Below are positions 5,041-6,811 of a stretch of DNA of 6,811 nucleotides, one piece after another. The stretch spans positions 1 to 6,811 of the forward strand of contig DHNU01000048.1 in NCBI GenBank assembly GCA_002407645.1, in the 5' to 3' direction. Under the pieces are notes generated by a model, which saw only the letters and a list, made by a program, of their open reading frames with translations, did no database searches and had not been told where the DNA came from. The DNA comes from Ruminococcaceae bacterium UBA5408 (GTDB lineage Bacteria > Bacillota > Clostridia > Oscillospirales > Acutalibacteraceae). Numbering within the stretch: the stretch's first letter is position 1; each line of letters begins with the position of its first letter. The translations under genes were made by a program, and so were the position numbers.

Positions 5041-5481
5041 TTGAAAAATAGGCAAACCACCCTTGTATGTGTTACGGGTCAGCGTGATTGCGATAGATTA
5101 ATACGTGCAGGGAAAGAAATTGCTGAAAAATGTTCAACATCTTTGCACGTGCTATGTGTACAGCCAACCTCGGCAGGCTTTGAAACAAACTGTGAGGAAC
5201 TCGAGTATTTGCGCCAAACTGCACGTAATGCGCAGGCTGAAATGACCGTGTACTTTAATGATGATGCGGCGTTGTTGGCGGTGGGCTTTATAAAACAAAT
5301 CGGTGCTGTAAATATCGTAACAGGTATGGCAGAAGCACCGGTCAATGGATTTGTTCAAATTATTCATAGGCTGTTGCCAAAAGTTCCGATTTCGATGGTT
5401 TCAAAAGACGGAACAATTTATAATATTTGTCCTACAAGTAAAAAACAGCAAAAGATTGCTAAACTGGCAATGCAGCATTAA
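5041..5481 (+). CDS. Universal stress protein-like small cytoplasmic protein
   Basis: This 146-aa protein looks like a single UspA-type alpha/beta domain, closest in feel to the USP domain of KdpD-type sensors. It begins with a beta strand TTLVCVTG (6-13), then a charged helix with DRLIRAGKEIAEK (18-30), strand LHVLCVQ (35-41), a helix at about 51-64, strand AEMTVYF (66-72), the helix at about 74-88, strand NIVTGMA (91-97), and a final helix and strand ending PKVPISMVS (113-121). The canonical UspA nucleotide motif G-2x-G-9x-G-S/T is not clear after Gly95, so ATP binding is uncertain. No membrane or signal segment is seen. TTG 5041 is chosen because AAAGGAGG (5026-5033) lies 7 nt upstream; the in-frame ATG 4999 would put that site inside the gene. 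It is a monocistronic unit with its own promoter and terminator. Confidence 0.65.
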   Translation: MKNRQTTLVCVTGQRDCDRLIRAGKEIAEKCSTSLHVLCVQPTSAGFETNCEELEYLRQTARNAQAEMTVYFNDDAALLAVGFIKQIGAVNIVTGMAEAPVNGFVQIIHRLLPKVPISMVSKDGTIYNICPTSKKQQKIAKLAMQH

Positions 5482-5503
5482 TACGAAATTGATACATACA
5501 AAG

Positions 5504-5537
5504 GGATGCCGGTATTTTCACCGGCATCCAATTTTTA
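5504..5537 (+). terminator. Intrinsic terminator of the USP-like gene
   Basis: GGATGCCGGT (5504-5513) and ACCGGCATCC (5520-5529) form a perfect 10-bp GC-rich stem with a 6-nt loop, 22 nt after the stop codon, followed by AATTTTTAATT. Confidence 0.9.
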
Positions 5538-5616
5538 ATTGTATATATTTTAAAATAGATTTAAAATGTTTTACGTTTTACAAGGTATAGTTTAGTTAAG
5601 TATATATAGAATATAT

Positions 5617-5641
5617 TATGGAAAGTTTTTGATATTCCATA
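5617..5641. repeat. 7-bp inverted repeat in the gap before the HAD gene
   Basis: TATGGAA (5617-5623) and TTCCATA (5635-5641) are perfect inverted copies 11 nt apart. They lie about 90 nt upstream of the candidate HAD promoter, so an operator or a chance repeat in AT-rich DNA are both possible. I see nothing else in 5540-5729. Confidence 0.3.
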
Positions 5642-5729
5642 TATTTGCAACGTAATGCTTAAAATTTGTCGTCGTATAGTGAATTTTTAATACTTATTTT
5701 CACAATAGGAACGCTCAGTCATAAAAAAC

Positions 5730-5761
5730 TTGCAAAATACCGTAAAAATGTTTATTATAAT
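5730..5761 (+). promoter_or_regulatory. Candidate promoter of the HAD phosphatase/exporter operon
   Basis: TTGCAA (5730-5735) is followed at 17 nt by TATTAT (5753-5758), overlapping a perfect TATAAT (5756-5761) at 20-nt spacing. Either -10 would start transcription about 30 nt upstream of TTG 5796. Confidence 0.45.
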
Positions 5762-5795
5762 ATGGATATTTTTATTTTTATGATAGGGTGATAAT

Positions 5796-6473
5796 TTGTA
5801 TAAAGCATGCATTTTTGATTTAGACGGAACACTTGCGAATACGCTTGAATCCATAGCATATTTTGCAAATAGCGCGCTTATTGAATGTGGTTATCAAAGT
5901 ATTGAAGTTTCAAAATACAAGTATTTGGTAGGAAACGGTGCAAACAGGCTTATGCACAATATGCTTGATACTGTTTGCGGAAAAGGAGGGTATTTAGAAG
6001 AAGATATAAATAAACTAAGGAATATTTATGATAAACTGTATGAAAGCAATCCTACTTATATTGTGAAGGATTACAGCGGTATAAAAGAAACGGTTAAAGA
6101 ACTTAAGAGTATTGGGATAAAAACAGCTGTACTTTCAAACAAGCCCCATAATTGCACTTCTGAAATAATTGATTCTCTTTTTGAGTCCGGCAGTTTTGAT
6201 GTTTATTACGGACAGCGAAAGAATGTTGCACGCAAACCTTCGCCGCAGGGGGCTCTTTTAATTGCTGAAGAACTTAATGTAAAGCCCGAAAACTGTCTTT
6301 ATATCGGGGACACAAATACAGACATGAAAACGGGTGCCGCCGCAGGGATGGATACTGTTGGTGTTTTATGGGGATTTCGAGATGAAAAAGAATTAAAGGA
6401 AAATAATGCTAAATATATTGTTGAAAGTCCAAAGCAAATATATGATATTGTTGCTTGCAGCATGAGGTGCTAA
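5796..6473 (+). CDS. HAD-superfamily hydrolase, phosphoglycolate phosphatase type
   Basis: This 225-aa cytoplasmic phosphatase carries all four HAD motifs. Motif I is FDLDGTLA with nucleophile Asp8 and acid/base Asp10; motif II is Ser114 in AVLSNKPH; motif III is Lys147 in RKPSP; motif IV is YIGDTNTDMKTG with Asp172 and Asp176 binding magnesium. A helical C1 cap lies between motifs I and II (about 15-90). Layout and length match Gph/PGMB-like enzymes that dephosphorylate small metabolites such as 2-phosphoglycolate, but the substrate is not defined by sequence, so no gene symbol is given. TTG 5796 is the start: AGGGTG (5785-5790) precedes it by 5 nt, and motif I would sit too near the end with any later start. 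The next gene starts directly after its stop codon, so the two are surely co-transcribed and probably translationally coupled. Confidence 0.88.
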   Translation: MYKACIFDLDGTLANTLESIAYFANSALIECGYQSIEVSKYKYLVGNGANRLMHNMLDTVCGKGGYLEEDINKLRNIYDKLYESNPTYIVKDYSGIKETVKELKSIGIKTAVLSNKPHNCTSEIIDSLFESGSFDVYYGQRKNVARKPSPQGALLIAEELNVKPENCLYIGDTNTDMKTGAAAGMDTVGVLWGFRDEKELKENNAKYIVESPKQIYDIVACSMRC

Positions 6474-6811
6474 ATGAGTTGGTTTTCAAATTTTTTCAAG
6501 ACCAATCACAGGCTTGGATTTAGAATCGTTAAAACGGGAATTGCCGCAACTATATGTGTTGTTATATCGGATTTTTTTAATTTGAATCAGCCTTTTTTTA
6601 TAGTTGTTGCGGCAGTTATGACGATGGGTAAATCAATAGATGCTTCGGTTAAATCAGGCAGAAACAAACTTTTCGGTTTGCTTATCGGTACTGCGATTGG
6701 TTACGGTTTAGCTTTGGTTTCTCCCGGCAATGCGGGATTTTGCGGAGTGGGGATTATAATTACACTATACCTTTGCCATTTGTTTAAACTAAATGGAGCA
6801 GCTACACTTGC
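6474..6811 (+). CDS. Aromatic acid exporter (ArAE/FUSC)-like membrane protein, 3' end beyond window
   Basis: Only the first 112 residues are present; the gene continues past the window edge. ATG 6474 directly follows the TAA of the HAD gene, and GAGG (6464-6467) inside the end of that gene serves as ribosome binding site with 6-nt spacing. The N-terminus starts MSWFSNFFKT and has at least three hydrophobic segments at about 17-33, 39-50 and 66-82, with a fourth beginning near 88. The stretch RLGFRIVKTGIAATI, then NQPFFIVVAAVMTMG and KSGRNKLFGLLIGTAIG, resembles the Firmicute FUSC/aromatic acid exporter family (DUF939-like), thought to export organic acids. Substrate and completeness cannot be judged here. 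Coupling to a small-metabolite phosphatase suggests a shared detoxification or overflow role, which is inference only. Confidence 0.75.
   Translation, partial: MSWFSNFFKTNHRLGFRIVKTGIAATICVVISDFFNLNQPFFIVVAAVMTMGKSIDASVKSGRNKLFGLLIGTAIGYGLALVSPGNAGFCGVGIIITLYLCHLFKLNGAATL

Noticed and set aside
5345..5590. 81-codon plus-strand open frame overlapping the end of the USP-like gene
   Set aside because: No ribosome binding site, overlaps a real gene in another frame, and runs straight through the strong terminator at 5504-5537.
1..6811. CRISPR array, insertion sequence, tRNA or rRNA
   Set aside because: No regularly spaced repeats, transposase-like protein, terminal repeat with target duplication, or cloverleaf-forming sequence was found on reading either strand.

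Overview
The window looks like chromosomal DNA of an AT-rich, spore-forming member of the Clostridia (Firmicutes), possibly a gut Ruminococcaceae/Oscillospiraceae-type organism. This rests on AT-rich intergenic DNA with sigma-A-like TTGAAA/TATAAT boxes, strong GGAGG/GGGGG ribosome binding sites, frequent TTG starts (three genes), a Firmicute-type LexA, and a SpoIIQ-like LytM protein with a candidate sigma-F promoter. The exact taxon cannot be read from the sequence. I see no insertion sequence, CRISPR array, tRNA or rRNA.

Layout. At the left (203-1330) is a multi-pass acyltransferase-3 membrane protein, probably for O-acylation of a surface glycan. A two-gene rightward unit follows: methylthioadenosine/S-adenosylhomocysteine nucleosidase (1464-2156) and a type-A chloramphenicol-acetyltransferase-like enzyme (2195-2818). 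These converge on lexA (2874-3455, minus strand) across a shared 11-bp hairpin terminator. Upstream of lexA lie an extended -10 promoter and a LexA-box-like palindrome. Divergent from lexA is a compact, apparently non-coding transcription unit (about 3607-3718). It has a -10 box, a 5' stem-loop, a C-rich unpaired stretch with two anti-Shine-Dalgarno-like motifs, and a strong intrinsic terminator. This candidate small RNA is the most interesting item in the window.

The right half starts with an AT-rich gap of about 325 bp that ends in the candidate sigma-F promoter. Then come the SpoIIQ-like M23 protein (4046-4774) with two downstream hairpins, and a small universal-stress-protein-like gene (5041-5481) with a near-consensus sigma-A promoter, a leader of about 144 nt and its own terminator. 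Last is a tightly coupled pair: a HAD phosphatase of the phosphoglycolate phosphatase type (5796-6473), followed with no gap by an aromatic-acid-exporter/FUSC-type membrane protein that runs off the window.

The genes do not form one pathway. They are mostly housekeeping or stress functions in small independent units: SAM by-product recycling, SOS control, sporulation, universal stress and metabolite phosphatase/export. Promoter and terminator calls, function beyond family level and the small RNA are inference from sequence pattern. The family assignments of LexA, the nucleosidase, the HAD protein and the M23 protein rest on conserved active-site residues.
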